Below are positions 19,948 to 29,268 of a stretch of DNA of 64,000 nt, piece by piece. The notes beneath the pieces are model-generated. The model worked only from the letters and a program-made list of their open reading frames with translations. It ran no database searches and was not told the origin of the DNA. Within the stretch, counting starts at the first letter, position 1, and the number at the start of each line of letters is the position of its first letter. The DNA comes from CAVSWT01 sp963746735 (GTDB lineage Bacteria; Bacteroidota; Ignavibacteria; Ignavibacteriales; Ignavibacteriaceae), in the NCBI GenBank assembly GCA_963746735.1, contig CAVVCO010000024.1:1-64000 (forward strand), written 5' to 3'. The position numbers and the translations under genes are program-made.

Positions 19948-20835
19948 ATGAAATCACTACTAAATGAAATTAAAAAAGGTAAAGTTTTATTATCTGACGG
20001 AGCATGGGGAACTTTTTTGTATCAAAAAGGATTGCAGGCTGGCGAATGTCCTGAACTGTGGAACGTAACTCACCGCGAAGACGTTCTGTCTATTGCAAAA
20101 AGTTATATCGATGCCGGATCAGATATGATCTTAACAAACAGCTTTGGCGGAAGTCCTTATAAGCTCAACCACTTCGATTTACGCGAACGAGCAACGGAAT
20201 TAAATAAAGCCGCAGCAGAAATTTCAAGAGAAGCTGCCGGAGAAAATCATTTTGTGCTCGGTTCAATAGGTCCAACTGGTGCTATGCTGATGATGGGTGA
20301 CGTTACCGAACAGGAACTTTATGATGGATTTGCAATTCAAGCAAAAGCATTGAAAGATGGCGGAGTTGATGCAATTTGTGTTGAAACTATGTCAGACCTT
20401 CAGGAAGGATCACTCGCAGTTCGAGCTGCAAAGGAATCAACCGGGCTTGAAGTTGTCTGTACTTTTACATTCGATAAAAAAGTTAATAATGAATTTCGAA
20501 CTATGATGGGCGTATCAACTTCTGAAATGGTTAATGCAATTAAGGAAGCCGGAGCAGATGTTATCGGAACAAATTGCGGAAACGGATTTGAACAGATGAT
20601 TGACATTGTTGCGGAAATAAGAAAAGTTGATTCGACTATTCCTATTTTAGTTCATGCTAATGCTGGATTACCGGTTTATAAAGATGGAGAAACAATTTTC
20701 CCCGAAACTCCGGAAATGATGTCATCAAGAGTAAACGAATTAATTAAATGCGGTGCAAATATTGTTGGCGGATGCTGCGGCACAACACCAAAACATATTC
20801 AAGCACTTGCTCAAGCAATTAAAATGAATCATTAA
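19948..20835 (+). CDS. Homocysteine S-methyltransferase (MetH N-terminal/BHMT-like)
   Basis: Transfers a methyl group to homocysteine to make methionine. The 295-residue product is a complete Hcy-binding barrel: SDGAWGTFLYQKG at the start, LTNSFGGSPYKL, GSIGPTGAML, and zinc ligands Cys210 (GTNCGNG) and Cys276-Cys277 (GGCCGTTP). It equals the first module of cobalamin-dependent MetH but without its methyl-THF, B12 and activation modules, which here are separate genes or missing. It stops 2 bases before the next gene, so the two are translationally coupled. The adjacent corrinoid protein is its probable methyl donor. Confidence 0.9.
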   Translation: MKSLLNEIKKGKVLLSDGAWGTFLYQKGLQAGECPELWNVTHREDVLSIAKSYIDAGSDMILTNSFGGSPYKLNHFDLRERATELNKAAAEISREAAGENHFVLGSIGPTGAMLMMGDVTEQELYDGFAIQAKALKDGGVDAICVETMSDLQEGSLAVRAAKESTGLEVVCTFTFDKKVNNEFRTMMGVSTSEMVNAIKEAGADVIGTNCGNGFEQMIDIVAEIRKVDSTIPILVHANAGLPVYKDGETIFPETPEMMSSRVNELIKCGANIVGGCCGTTPKHIQALAQAIKMNH

Positions 20836-20837
20836 TA

Positions 20838-22613
20838 ATGCTATCATCACAAACAGAAATAACAAAAGATACTTTTGAAGTAAATATTAATTTCAAAGAT
20901 TTAATAATTGACCGCAATGAAATTAATATTATGCTTGGATATAATGACAATAAAATCGATGCGCATTTTAATGAAATGATTGATCAAGTTTTAGTGAAGC
21001 TGCCTGCTCTTTGTAATATAAAAGCGGGCTATCGAATTGTTGATTCACAAAAATTTCATGATAGAAGCGACGGACTTTTAATCGGAGGAAAATTTTTTGA
21101 GCTGGATAAAATTGTAACCGGGCAATTAAAAAAATCAGAGAGCATGGCATTGTTTGTTTGTACCATTGGCCCCAAAATGGAAAATTGGTCAAAAGAAGAA
21201 ATAGAAAAAGGTGATCCGGCATTTGGCTTCATAATTAATTCTGTTGCATCGGTTGCTGCCGAAAGCGTTACAAATTATCTGCATGACTTCATTGGCGAAA
21301 AAATGGCTGAGAATGATTTAAATATTACAAACCGATACAGTCCAGGTTACTGCAATTGGCCGGTTTCTGAACAGCAATTACTTTTTTCATTTTTACCAAA
21401 AAATTTCTGCGGCATTAAATTAACAGATTCATCTTTGATGATTCCGATTAAATCAGTAAGCGGAATAATTGGTATAGGATCGGAAGTTAAGTTTAAAGAT
21501 TACATCTGCGATCATTGCAGAATAAAAGACTGCACTTATAGATCAAAAAGAAAAAAAAATAAAATAAAGGGAATTTTAATCATGACAGATCAACATTGGC
21601 AAACTCTTTTAAAAGTTATAAAAGGTGAAACAGTAAATCCATTACCGGTGGGTTTTATTATAGACAGCCCCTGGCTGCCGAATTGGTATGGAATAAAAAT
21701 ATTAGACTATTTCACAAACGATGAATTGTGGCTGAATGCAAATTTAAAGGCCATCAATGATTTTCCGGATGTAATGTTCTTGCCGGGATTTTGGTCTGAG
21801 TTTGGAATGTGTACTGAGCCATCTGCATTTGGTGCGCGCAGCAGTTTTCCCCCTGATGAATTTCCTCATGCACATAAAATTATTCAATCTGCAGATGACA
21901 TTGATTCCCTTCCCGATCCAAACCCTAAAACAGATGGAATGCTTCCCTTCATGCTGAACAGATTAAAACTTGCACAGCCAAAAATTGAAGAAGCGGGACA
22001 CAAAATTCGTTTCTCGGTTTCACGCGGGCCATTAAACATCGCGAGTTACCTCATGGGCACAACGGAATTTTTAACTACAATGATGATGATGCCTGAAAAA
22101 GCCGAGGCACTTGTAAAAAAGATTACAGCCTATTTAAAAAACTGGCATGAACTTCAAATGGAAACCTTTCCTTCAATTGATGGAATGTTAATGCTTGATG
22201 ATATAATCGGATTTATGGGCGAAGATGAATTTCGTCAGTTTGGTTTGCCGTACTTTAAAGAATTATATGGAATGAGTAATGTCTCGGTAAAATTTCTTCA
22301 TAACGATGCGCCCTGCCGTGTATCTGCACCAATATTGCCTGAGATGGGAATAAATTTTTTTAATATGGGTTTTGATGTAACGTTAAATGAATTGAAAGAA
22401 TTGACCGGTAATAAAATTACAATGCTTGGAAATATTCCCCCGCGTGATGTACTTGCGGCAGGAACACCGGAACAAGTTTCAAAAGCTACTACTGATTTAA
22501 TTAATTCACTTAAGGACAAATCAAGAGTAATAATGTCATGCGGCGGCGGAATGCCGCCCGGAGTTACAACTGAAAATATTTCTGCATTTATAAATGCGGT
22601 TAACAAAAGTTAA
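20838..22613 (+). CDS. MetH-activation domain joined to UroD-type methyltransferase
   Basis: One open frame of 591 residues with two parts. Residues about 1-240 resemble the B12-dependent methionine synthase activation domain: RYSPGYCNWPVSEQQLLF and MIPIKSVSGIIGIGSEV, where SAM-driven reductive reactivation of cob(II)alamin occurs; a Cys pair (YICDHCRIKDC) follows. Residues 249-591 are a uroporphyrinogen-decarboxylase-family methyltransferase (MtaA/CmuA-like), which moves methyl groups to or from corrinoid proteins. The junction reads SKRKKNKIKGILIMTDQHW. The internal ATG at 21582 has AGGGA upstream, and the join crosses a run of nine A at 21551-21559. With eight A the first part would stop at 21567, so this may really be two genes, 20838-21567 and 21582-22613. 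The context is a corrinoid methyl-transfer operon. Confidence 0.82.
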   Translation: MLSSQTEITKDTFEVNINFKDLIIDRNEINIMLGYNDNKIDAHFNEMIDQVLVKLPALCNIKAGYRIVDSQKFHDRSDGLLIGGKFFELDKIVTGQLKKSESMALFVCTIGPKMENWSKEEIEKGDPAFGFIINSVASVAAESVTNYLHDFIGEKMAENDLNITNRYSPGYCNWPVSEQQLLFSFLPKNFCGIKLTDSSLMIPIKSVSGIIGIGSEVKFKDYICDHCRIKDCTYRSKRKKNKIKGILIMTDQHWQTLLKVIKGETVNPLPVGFIIDSPWLPNWYGIKILDYFTNDELWLNANLKAINDFPDVMFLPGFWSEFGMCTEPSAFGARSSFPPDEFPHAHKIIQSADDIDSLPDPNPKTDGMLPFMLNRLKLAQPKIEEAGHKIRFSVSRGPLNIASYLMGTTEFLTTMMMMPEKAEALVKKITAYLKNWHELQMETFPSIDGMLMLDDIIGFMGEDEFRQFGLPYFKELYGMSNVSVKFLHNDAPCRVSAPILPEMGINFFNMGFDVTLNELKELTGNKITMLGNIPPRDVLAAGTPEQVSKATTDLINSLKDKSRVIMSCGGGMPPGVTTENISAFINAVNKS

Positions 22614-22814
22614 ATAAGTATACTAAATTATACTACGTAATTTAAATGTTATGTTGAGAATATATTTTTACATTTTCTATTACTAATTCTCTTGCTTTGA
22701 CTTAAAATTTAAGGGGAATCCTTATTGTAAAAATTAATCTCATTTATTAATCTAAATATTAAAATATCTAATTAGTATTTATTTCATTATTGATTAAGGA
22801 TCTAAGGGAAAATT

Positions 22815-25076
22815 ATGAAAAATAATTACACAAACATTATTATTATATTTTTACTGATAATGTTATACAGCATATCCAACGCTCAGTGGACACAGACAAA
22901 TGGTCCATATGGTGGAGACATCCATTGTTTAGCTTATAATGGTCAAACTTTATTTGCCGGGACGAATAGCGGACTTTATACTTCCGTCGATAAAGGTAAA
23001 AATTGGACTGCATGTGCAATTGGAATTCCTACTAACGGAAACCAAGCACCTAACATGATCATACACGATATACATACAAATGGTAACGTAGTTATAGCAC
23101 TCACAAATTGGGGGTTCTATTTTACTACTGATAATGGGATATCATGGAATTCCATTGGGGGATCAATATTACTTTACCATAATCCTGGTTCTATATTTAA
23201 TTTAAAAAACAAATTGCTTGTTTATCAAGATGTTAATGGAGGGCTTAATATAACATCTTTAACTGATGATCTTAAAACAGCAAACCTTATTGGTTGGTAC
23301 ATTTTTAATTCAAAGGATACCACTGCTCAAACTATCACATTCTCGGGAAACTATATTTTCATGGGGACAAATGAAGGTATCTATTCTACTCTAGATAGCG
23401 GGAAAACCTGGACAATTCAAAATGCTGGGCTAACGGGCAAGAATATAACTTCAATAATTTCTAAAGATAATATTCTTTTTGCAGGCACAGATAGTAATGG
23501 AATTTTTCGATCAACAAATAATGGAACAAACTGGGAACAAGTTTTATCAGTCTTTAATTCCAATTTGATTAATGCTTTTGGTGTTAATAATAACACTATC
23601 TATGTGGGGACAAATGGAAAAGGAATCTTTTATTCGGATGATAATGGAACAAATTGGACTCCCCTAAATTCAGGACTATCAAATGCGTTTATTACTTCAA
23701 TAACATTCGTTGAAAATATTCCCATTGCAGGTACTGCAGGCAGCGGTGTATTTTCTTTCGATGGTTCATGGTCATCTATAAACTCTGGGTTACTTGCAAC
23801 AGAAATCAATACATTTGCTTCAATTGGAGATACCCTTTTCGGGGCTGTTGAAGGAGGAGGAGTATTTTTTTCTACTGATGAGGGAACAAATTGGAACCAG
23901 ATTAATAATGGATTGACAAATCTTAAAGTCAAAGCACTTGTTGCAAAAGGGAAAAATCTTTATGCGGGCACATTTGGCGACGGCATCTTTAGGTCAAAGA
24001 ATAACGGATTAGATTGGGATGAAGTGAATTCAGGAATAACACAAAAATACATACAGTCACTTGTTGTAAGTAAAAATAATCTTATTGCTGGAACCGCATT
24101 GCCTCCAACAGCCCCAAATATTCTTACAACCAGCTGGGCAGATAGCGGAATAATATTTCTCTCTACAAATGATGGTATAAGTTGGAATAATTCTTATTCA
24201 GGACTATATGATGTGCGTTCTCTTGCAACTATAGATGGAAATGTCTTTGCTGCTGGGAAAATTGCAACCTTCCATTCAGATGGTGATTTTACAAACTGGA
24301 CCTGGCTTGATAATGATACATCTGGGGATTACTCCTACTATGAAGCATGGAGATGGTCTCATTATGTAACATCATTAGGCGTAAATGAAAATAATCTATA
24401 CGCAGGAACACAGGGATATGGTATTTTCCTTTCAACCGATTATGGAAACAATTGGACTGATGTTAGTACAATTAAAAATAAATCTTTGAATAAAGCTCTG
24501 TACGAGGTTAGTTCATTTGCTTCATTCAATAATAATGTTTTTGTTGCACTCATTGGATACAATCAAGGTATTCATATTAACAATGGAATCTATTTATTTT
24601 CATCAGAAGATGGAAATTGGATTGAAAAAGATTCGGGATTTCTATCGGATTATATAGGGCAACGTGAACCAGTTTGTGTTTCTCTTTTTGTTCACAATAA
24701 TTATTTGTTTGCAGGAACAAATGGGTTCGGTGTTTGGAAAGTTTCTATATCAGATATAACAGGAATTAATAACGAGTTCAAAACAATTCCGTATAAATAT
24801 GTACTCTATCAGAATTACCCAAATCCGTTCAACCCTTCAACAAAGATAAAATATTCAATTCCAACCTCCCTAAATCTCACCCAAGGTGGGACTTTAGTTC
24901 AATTAAAAATTTTTGATATCCTTGGAAGGGAAATTAAAAACCTTGTTAATAAAAAAGAACTGCCTGGAAATTATGAGGTTACGTTTAATGCAAGTAATTT
25001 GCCAAGTGGAATTTATTTTTATAGACTTCAAGCCGGTTCATTTAGCGATACTAAAAAATTAGTTTTACTAAAATAA
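22815..25076 (+). CDS. Secreted BNR/YCF48-like beta-propeller protein with T9SS sorting domain
   Basis: The 753-residue product has a signal peptide (ending SNAQ, about residue 23) and then repeated blades of the type LFAGT.GGG[VI]F.STD.G.NW, typical of sialidase-like or YCF48 propellers. The T9SS type A sorting domain starts at YQNYPNPFNPSTKIKYSIP and ends FSDTKKLVLLK. It is intact, in contrast to the related gene at 7597-9753. A hairpin element is inserted in the sorting domain (24875-24891). A strong hairpin terminator follows at 25100. No catalytic residues are evident; binding or adhesion is possible. Confidence 0.88.
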   Translation: MKNNYTNIIIIFLLIMLYSISNAQWTQTNGPYGGDIHCLAYNGQTLFAGTNSGLYTSVDKGKNWTACAIGIPTNGNQAPNMIIHDIHTNGNVVIALTNWGFYFTTDNGISWNSIGGSILLYHNPGSIFNLKNKLLVYQDVNGGLNITSLTDDLKTANLIGWYIFNSKDTTAQTITFSGNYIFMGTNEGIYSTLDSGKTWTIQNAGLTGKNITSIISKDNILFAGTDSNGIFRSTNNGTNWEQVLSVFNSNLINAFGVNNNTIYVGTNGKGIFYSDDNGTNWTPLNSGLSNAFITSITFVENIPIAGTAGSGVFSFDGSWSSINSGLLATEINTFASIGDTLFGAVEGGGVFFSTDEGTNWNQINNGLTNLKVKALVAKGKNLYAGTFGDGIFRSKNNGLDWDEVNSGITQKYIQSLVVSKNNLIAGTALPPTAPNILTTSWADSGIIFLSTNDGISWNNSYSGLYDVRSLATIDGNVFAAGKIATFHSDGDFTNWTWLDNDTSGDYSYYEAWRWSHYVTSLGVNENNLYAGTQGYGIFLSTDYGNNWTDVSTIKNKSLNKALYEVSSFASFNNNVFVALIGYNQGIHINNGIYLFSSEDGNWIEKDSGFLSDYIGQREPVCVSLFVHNNYLFAGTNGFGVWKVSISDITGINNEFKTIPYKYVLYQNYPNPFNPSTKIKYSIPTSLNLTQGGTLVQLKIFDILGREIKNLVNKKELPGNYEVTFNASNLPSGIYFYRLQAGSFSDTKKLVLLK
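24875..24891. repeat. In-frame hairpin element in the T9SS sorting domain, diverged copy
   Basis: TCTCACC, loop CAA, GGTGGGA, with the flank CCTCCCTAAA shared with the element at 7782. The fifth stem pair is A-T where the 7782 copy has T-A (both sides changed), and the third pair is T-G. It is translated as SLNLTQGGTL between KYSIPT and VQLKIFDILGRE. Confidence 0.7.
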
Positions 25077-25099
25077 TATTCAGCATTTGCATATTCTTA

Positions 25100-25130
25100 T
25101 AAACCCAGTTTCTCAATGAAACTGGGTTTA
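25100..25130. terminator. Bidirectional terminator between convergent genes
   Basis: A 13-bp perfect stem (TAAACCCAGTTTC with its complement) and 5-nt loop TCAAT, between the convergent propeller and RND transporter genes. The stem starts and ends with A/T runs, so it can act for both strands. Confidence 0.85.
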
Positions 25131-25156
25131 TAATTTTAAAGTTTTTAAAAATTATA

Positions 25157-28100
25157 TTATTTGATCTTCGGTGGAATTAATTTATAAACCACCGGCGTTA
25201 CAAGTCTTGACAGTAAAGTTGAACTAATCAACCCGCCAATAATTACAACTGCCAATGGAGATATTAAAGGATTTTCCGAAAGTGCAATTGGGAGCATTCC
25301 GCCTATAGCTGTCAGTGATGTTAAAATTATTGGAAGAAATCTAAGTTCCCCCGCTTCCCTAACAGCTTCATCAAGAGACTTCCCTTCTTCTCTTAATTGA
25401 TTAGTAAAATCAACTAAAAGAATAGTGTTCTTCACTTCAATTCCAGCTAAGGCTATCAACCCGATTATTGCAACAAACGAAAGTGAATTTCCAGTAATTA
25501 AAAGTGCCAGCGAAGCTCCTACAATTCCTAATGGGATTACCGATAACACTATCACAATACTTTTGTAAGTTTTAAACTCAAGCAGCAAAACTGCAACAAA
25601 CAAAAAGACAGTTGCAATGATTACGGCATTCATCCCGCCAAAAGATTCTTCGCGCTGTTCAACTTCGCCGCCCATTTCGTATGAATAACCTGAAGGCAAT
25701 TTGAGATCATTCATTTTTGATTTGACAATTTTTATAACATCGTCATTCAAATATCCTTCTTTAACAAATGAACTGACGGATACTGTTCTTATTTTATCTC
25801 TGTGATTAATTATTGGCGGAGATGAAACAAATTTTAAAGTTGAAACCTGACTTACCGGAATAGCAGTTCCCTTATAATTATTTACATAAAGATTTTTAAA
25901 TGCATCCAGCGATTGCAAATCATTTTTTTGTTTGGTAACAAGGATATCATAATTATCACCTTTGTCATCTGTCATCTTACCAATATCAAAACCAGCCACG
26001 GCTAAACGAACATCTTTATTTATCTGTCCCACTGCAATGCCGAGTATTCCGGCTTTCTCTTTATTTATGTCAAGCTTAATATCGGACTTAAGTGTTTTTA
26101 ATGGATTACCAATATAAATTGCACCATCAGTATTTTTAAGAAGCGTTTCAACTTCTGAAGCAAAATACCTGAGTGAATCTAAATTATCGCCAAATAATCT
26201 TACTTCAACCGGGGCTACAACCGGCGGCCCTTGTTCGAAATTTTTAACTTCAATTTTTGCTCCCGTGTAAGGTGTCCACATATTTCTGAGCTCTTTTATT
26301 AAGTCTGTTTTTCTTGATCGTTTTGTATGCTCATTAAGCTGAACAAAAATTTGTGCAAAGTTCGCTTGTTCGTTTCTTTGCAGCACATTGTAATAGATTT
26401 GCGGATTACCTCTCCCAATGTTAGAAGAAAAATATTTTACTTCAGGATATTTTTTTAATTGCGATTCAATTTGTTTTGTAATGTGATTGGTATAATCAAG
26501 ATTTGACTGCGGCGGTGTATTTATTTCAATTAGAAACTGCGGCTTTTCAGATGCCGGGAAAAGACTGAACCCGATTACGGGAACTAATAAGAGCGAGCCC
26601 GTGAATATTACAGTCGCTATTATCACGGTAATAATTGGACGGTTTAATGCTTTATCCAAAACAACAGAATAGCTGCCTGATATAGCTTTCTTCAATACTC
26701 TTAAAAATATATTTCCTTCAGTCGGAGTTTCATGCTCTTTCAAAATTCTACTGGTTAAAAAAGGAATTATAGTAAGCGATACAACCATGGATGCGAGCAC
26801 GCTTGAAATTACTGCTACAGGAAGACTCCGTATAAAATCTCCTGAAGAGCCCGGCAATAATACTAACGGAAGAAATGCAATAATTAAAGTCATCGTACAG
26901 CCAACTACTGCGAGGGCAATTTGTTTAGCTCCTTTTAATACGGCGTCCAATCTTGAGTGCCCTTCTCTTAGCCACCGTTCTATATTTTCAACCACAACAA
27001 TTGAATCATCAACCAATAAACCCAGAGCCACAACAAATCCTACAATGCTCAATTGATTAAGATTGAAGCCGAGTAAATTAATTATTGTTATTCCAATCGC
27101 CAGAGAAAGAGGAATTGAAATCATTACGATTAATGCAGACCTGTAACCAAGCGGAAGAAGCGTAATTGAAACCAAAGCAATGGCTATTAAAAAATCTATG
27201 CCTAAACCTTTTAGTCTGTTATTAACATTATCTGCTTGATCAAAGTTCTGCACAATATCAATATTCGGAGGCAAAGAAGATTTGAACTTTTCTAAAACCG
27301 GTTGATATATTTTTTGAGCAGTGGTAATATTTTCACCAGGCTTTAATGCAGCAACAACGAAAACACATCTATGAGAATTTAAACGGGTTACATAAATGGG
27401 TTTTTCAAAACCAAAATTAACATCCGCAATATCTTTTAATAAAACATTCTTACCGTTTGCCGAATAGACAATTGTATTTTTAACTTCATTTACATTTTTA
27501 TAACTGCCGTTTGTTTGAATATTATAGCTCCTGGTGCCCGCATCAACATTGCCTCCCGGAATATTTACTGCATCACTTTGAATGCTTCCAAGAACCGCAT
27601 TTAAAGGAATGTGCATCTGGCTCATTTTATCAAGCTTCAATTCTACTCTTACATTTTTATCAGGCAAACCATGAATTTTTACATTCTTCAGAATAGGAAG
27701 TTTCTCAAGTTCATCCTGTAAATTTTCTGAATATTCTTTTAATTTATCATAAGATGCATTTTCTGAAATCAATGCAGCTTGAATTACATTTACATTTGAC
27801 GGCAGCCATTTTTGTATATCAATGCTGTAAATATCAGATGGCAGCTCGCTTCGCATGTTATTGACTTCTCTTATTACTTCCTGGTACTTTTCATCAATAT
27901 TAACTCCGTGCTGATATATAACTTCAACAACAGCTAAACCGTCTCTGATTGTTGTTCTAATATGTTTGATGTTTTCCAGCGATGATATTTTTTTTTCAAT
28001 CGGGTTGACAACCAGTTCTTCCATATCTTTTGGACTTGTACCCGGATAGATAATAACAATTGGAAAATCCGGTGAGCTCAGCTCAGGATCTTCGGAGCGC

Positions 28101-28198
28101 GGCATATTCATTATTGTAGAAACGCCAATGATAATTAGCATTGCTGCGAACAGCATGGTTAGCTGGGGAAACTTTACTGCGTATTCAATTATTTTCAT
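25157..28198 (-). CDS. RND efflux transporter permease, HAE1-like inner-membrane pump
   Basis: Proton-driven drug or metabolite exporter subunit of a tripartite efflux pump. The 1013-residue product has the RND layout: first helix near residues 10-30, a large periplasmic loop to about 330, helices 2-6 with GFVVALGLLVDDSIVVVENIERWLREG (the helix-4 Asp pair) and a second half repeating the pattern (IGLIALAGIEVKNTILLVDFTNQLREEG). The pattern fits HAE1 or the MdtC/YerP-like groups more than metal-exporting CusA. It starts 11 nt after the adaptor gene and is last in the order TetR, TolC, adaptor, RND. Confidence 0.93.
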   Translation of the reverse strand: MKIIEYAVKFPQLTMLFAAMLIIIGVSTIMNMPRSEDPELSSPDFPIVIIYPGTSPKDMEELVVNPIEKKISSLENIKHIRTTIRDGLAVVEVIYQHGVNIDEKYQEVIREVNNMRSELPSDIYSIDIQKWLPSNVNVIQAALISENASYDKLKEYSENLQDELEKLPILKNVKIHGLPDKNVRVELKLDKMSQMHIPLNAVLGSIQSDAVNIPGGNVDAGTRSYNIQTNGSYKNVNEVKNTIVYSANGKNVLLKDIADVNFGFEKPIYVTRLNSHRCVFVVAALKPGENITTAQKIYQPVLEKFKSSLPPNIDIVQNFDQADNVNNRLKGLGIDFLIAIALVSITLLPLGYRSALIVMISIPLSLAIGITIINLLGFNLNQLSIVGFVVALGLLVDDSIVVVENIERWLREGHSRLDAVLKGAKQIALAVVGCTMTLIIAFLPLVLLPGSSGDFIRSLPVAVISSVLASMVVSLTIIPFLTSRILKEHETPTEGNIFLRVLKKAISGSYSVVLDKALNRPIITVIIATVIFTGSLLLVPVIGFSLFPASEKPQFLIEINTPPQSNLDYTNHITKQIESQLKKYPEVKYFSSNIGRGNPQIYYNVLQRNEQANFAQIFVQLNEHTKRSRKTDLIKELRNMWTPYTGAKIEVKNFEQGPPVVAPVEVRLFGDNLDSLRYFASEVETLLKNTDGAIYIGNPLKTLKSDIKLDINKEKAGILGIAVGQINKDVRLAVAGFDIGKMTDDKGDNYDILVTKQKNDLQSLDAFKNLYVNNYKGTAIPVSQVSTLKFVSSPPIINHRDKIRTVSVSSFVKEGYLNDDVIKIVKSKMNDLKLPSGYSYEMGGEVEQREESFGGMNAVIIATVFLFVAVLLLEFKTYKSIVIVLSVIPLGIVGASLALLITGNSLSFVAIIGLIALAGIEVKNTILLVDFTNQLREEGKSLDEAVREAGELRFLPIILTSLTAIGGMLPIALSENPLISPLAVVIIGGLISSTLLSRLVTPVVYKLIPPKIK

Positions 28199-28209
28199 AA
28201 TTAACTCAA

Positions 28210-29255
28210 TTAATTTTTATCAATTTTTATTTGAGAATTATCGTCAAGATAAGCACCGCCGGAAACGATTATATATTTGCTTTGATCAAGGCCGCTATTT
28301 AGATAAACACTGTCTTTATCAAATTCAAAAATGTTTACTTTAATTTTGCTGGCGGTTTTCAAATCGTTTGTTGTAAACACGTATGCTGTGTTTCCGTCGC
28401 CTTCCATCAATGATTGATATGGCACCCTCCATACATCGGAAAGATATTTAGGAAATATTTTTGCATGTGCCGAATAAACCGCTTGCAATTTTATGTGATT
28501 GAATTTCATCTATTTTTAACTCAACGTAAAATGTCCCGCTGTAAGGATCAACTCCCTCTGACTTGCGATAAACAAATGCTTGAATATTCATTAGAAGGAT
28601 TTATGTCAGATTGGATTATAGCTTTATCTCCTATTTTTACAATCGCCCAATCATGATCGCTAATCCCTGCTTTCAAAATCCAATTACCTTTTGCAGCACC
28701 ATTTGTCTGTAAAACCGGAGTTCCGGGACCAACAAGCTGCCCTTCATTTACAAATTTCTTTAAGATATAACCGTCATCCGTAGCACGTATTTCCGAATGA
28801 TTTAAATTATATTTTGCAATTGTTAATTGTTCAACTGCAATATCATATCCTGTTTTTGCATCCTGCATTTGAGATAATGTGGCAACACTGTCTTTATATA
28901 AATTTTGAGCACGATTGAAATCTCTTAATGCTTTTTCATAAGCTGATTTTGCTTGAGATACCTGCGCTTGTATTTCGTTCAACTCAAGCACCGCCAAAGC
29001 CTGGCCTTTTGTAACTTTATCTCCTTCATTAACAAAAATTGATTTTACAATTCCGCCAGTTTTAAATGAAAGATATGTTTCATCATCAGTTGTAAATATG
29101 CCGGAAACATTAATTGGTTTTTGAATCGGCTCTTTTTTTAATTCAGCAATTTTAACGGGAATTACTTCATCAGTTTTTTGTTCTTTTTCAGATGAGCAGC
29201 CAAACAAAACCATTCCGATAAAAATCATAATAGGAAATAATATTTTTCTTTTCAT
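28210..29255 (-). pseudogene. RND efflux periplasmic adaptor (HlyD family lipoprotein), two +1 shifts
   Basis: The adaptor links the RND pump to TolC. The start is the ATG at 29255 with AGAGGAC upstream, not the in-frame ATG at 29297 that overlaps tolC. A lipoprotein signal (VLFGC) precedes the biotinyl-lipoyl part (GGIVKSIFVNEGDKVTKGQALAVL), a short alpha-hairpin (AKSAYEKALRDFNRAQNLYKDS) and the beta-barrel. Skipping one G of GGG near 28555 restores GVDPYSGTFYVELKIDEIQ; skipping one base near 28468 restores ASGLFG-HAKIFPKYLSDVWRVP. The corrected length is 347 residues exactly. Without correction, fragments are 28548-29255 and 28210-28509. The rest of the operon is intact, so sequence error is likely. 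Confidence 0.85.
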
Positions 29256-29268
29256 TTTTATTGTCCTC

